A stretch of DNA of 5,700 bases, taken from Spirochaetaceae bacterium (GTDB taxonomy: Bacteria > Spirochaetota > Spirochaetia > Treponematales > Breznakiellaceae). A program made the position numbers and the translations under genes. Numbering within the stretch: position 1 is the first letter of the stretch; every line of letters starts with the position of its first letter. The stretch spans positions 1 through 5,700 of the forward strand of contig JAITXS010000166.1 in the NCBI GenBank assembly GCA_031284645.1, in the 5' to 3' direction. Below, piece after piece: positions 5,446 through 5,700 of this stretch. The notes under the pieces were generated by a model. That model made no database searches, was not told the DNA's origin, and saw nothing but the letters and a program-made list of their open reading frames with translations.

Positions 5446-5700
5446 ATGAGAAGGACAAGAAGAATAACGGCATTCATAGCAGCGCTGGCTCTTATTGCAG
5501 GCAGCGTGATCTCGTGTGATAACTGGGGAATAGCGTCGATCATCGGAGGGAAGAAGACGGACGAAAAGGCCGAAACGGGAACTGATAGCGGTAACGGCGG
5601 CGGTGTTACGCCAAGTGGACCGGAGAAGGTGCCGGTAGAGCGGGTCGTGATAAGTCCCGGCGGGGATTTGGGCGGGGCAGTCGGAGGCTTTATGCCGCTG
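5446..5700 (+). CDS. Lipoprotein with probable Ig-like (Big_2) domain, cut by window end
   Basis: The first 85 codons are in the window with no stop. Basic MRRTRR leads into the hydrophobic segment ITAFIAALALIAGSVIS and Cys24. The preceding V-I-S fits the relaxed spirochaetal lipobox, so the mature protein should be lipidated at Cys24 and membrane-anchored. Residues 37-62 are a charged, Gly/Ser/Thr-rich linker. From residue 62, VPVERVVISPGGDLGGAVG resembles the first strands of bacterial Ig-like group 2 repeats, which start V-x-V-x-I-x-P and continue to L-x-x-x-VG. That assignment rests on 24 residues and is tentative. It is preceded by a clear GGAGG and by the barrel gene. It is likely a surface or periplasmic lipoprotein that acts with the barrel protein. 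Confidence 0.8.
   Translation, partial: MRRTRRITAFIAALALIAGSVISCDNWGIASIIGGKKTDEKAETGTDSGNGGGVTPSGPEKVPVERVVISPGGDLGGAVGGFMPL

Overview
The window looks like chromosomal DNA of a spirochaete, probably a Treponema of the termite-gut type. This rests on three things: a DPE2-like 4-alpha-glucanotransferase, a single-pass membrane protein with C-terminal TPRs, and a small outer-membrane barrel followed by a lipoprotein with a relaxed lipobox. It is inferred from protein flavour only; no rRNA or other marker is present. No phage, transposase or CRISPR array is visible.

Layout. Bases 1-147 hold a 10-bp-period tandem repeat and a very strong hairpin just after the glucanotransferase stop. Bases 148-2148 (minus) encode the glucanotransferase malQ, starting at an ATG with a good Shine-Dalgarno. 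Bases 2149-2348 are an intergenic spacer with no convincing promoter. Bases 2349-4298 (minus) encode a 649-residue membrane-anchored TPR protein. Its TTG start lies about 6 nt downstream of a predicted transcription start and has no Shine-Dalgarno. Bases 4299-4948 are a 650-bp intergenic region, the most structured part of the window. It holds C-run-rich repeat modules, an inverted repeat, a near-consensus sigma-70 promoter on the plus strand, two hairpins, a CCCAATA heptanucleotide tandem array and an intrinsic terminator. Together these define a compact transcription unit of about 280 nt, which could be a small RNA, a small-ORF mRNA or a leader for the downstream genes. Bases 4949-5428 (plus) encode a 159-residue predicted outer-membrane beta-barrel. 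From 5446 (plus) a lipoprotein runs off the window just as a bacterial Ig-like (Big_2-type) domain seems to begin.

How the parts may work together. malQ would handle malto-oligosaccharide or maltose metabolism in the cytoplasm. It and the TPR gene share a strand but are 200 bp apart, so co-transcription is uncertain. The barrel and lipoprotein genes, 17 nt apart, are almost certainly co-transcribed and should form a cell-surface pair. The best candidate for something undescribed is the unit at 4479-4793. Its tandem repeat RNA could pair with the terminator's 3' arm (ACCCAA with TTGGGT), which would allow the repeat to influence readthrough into the surface-protein operon. That idea is inference from base complementarity only.
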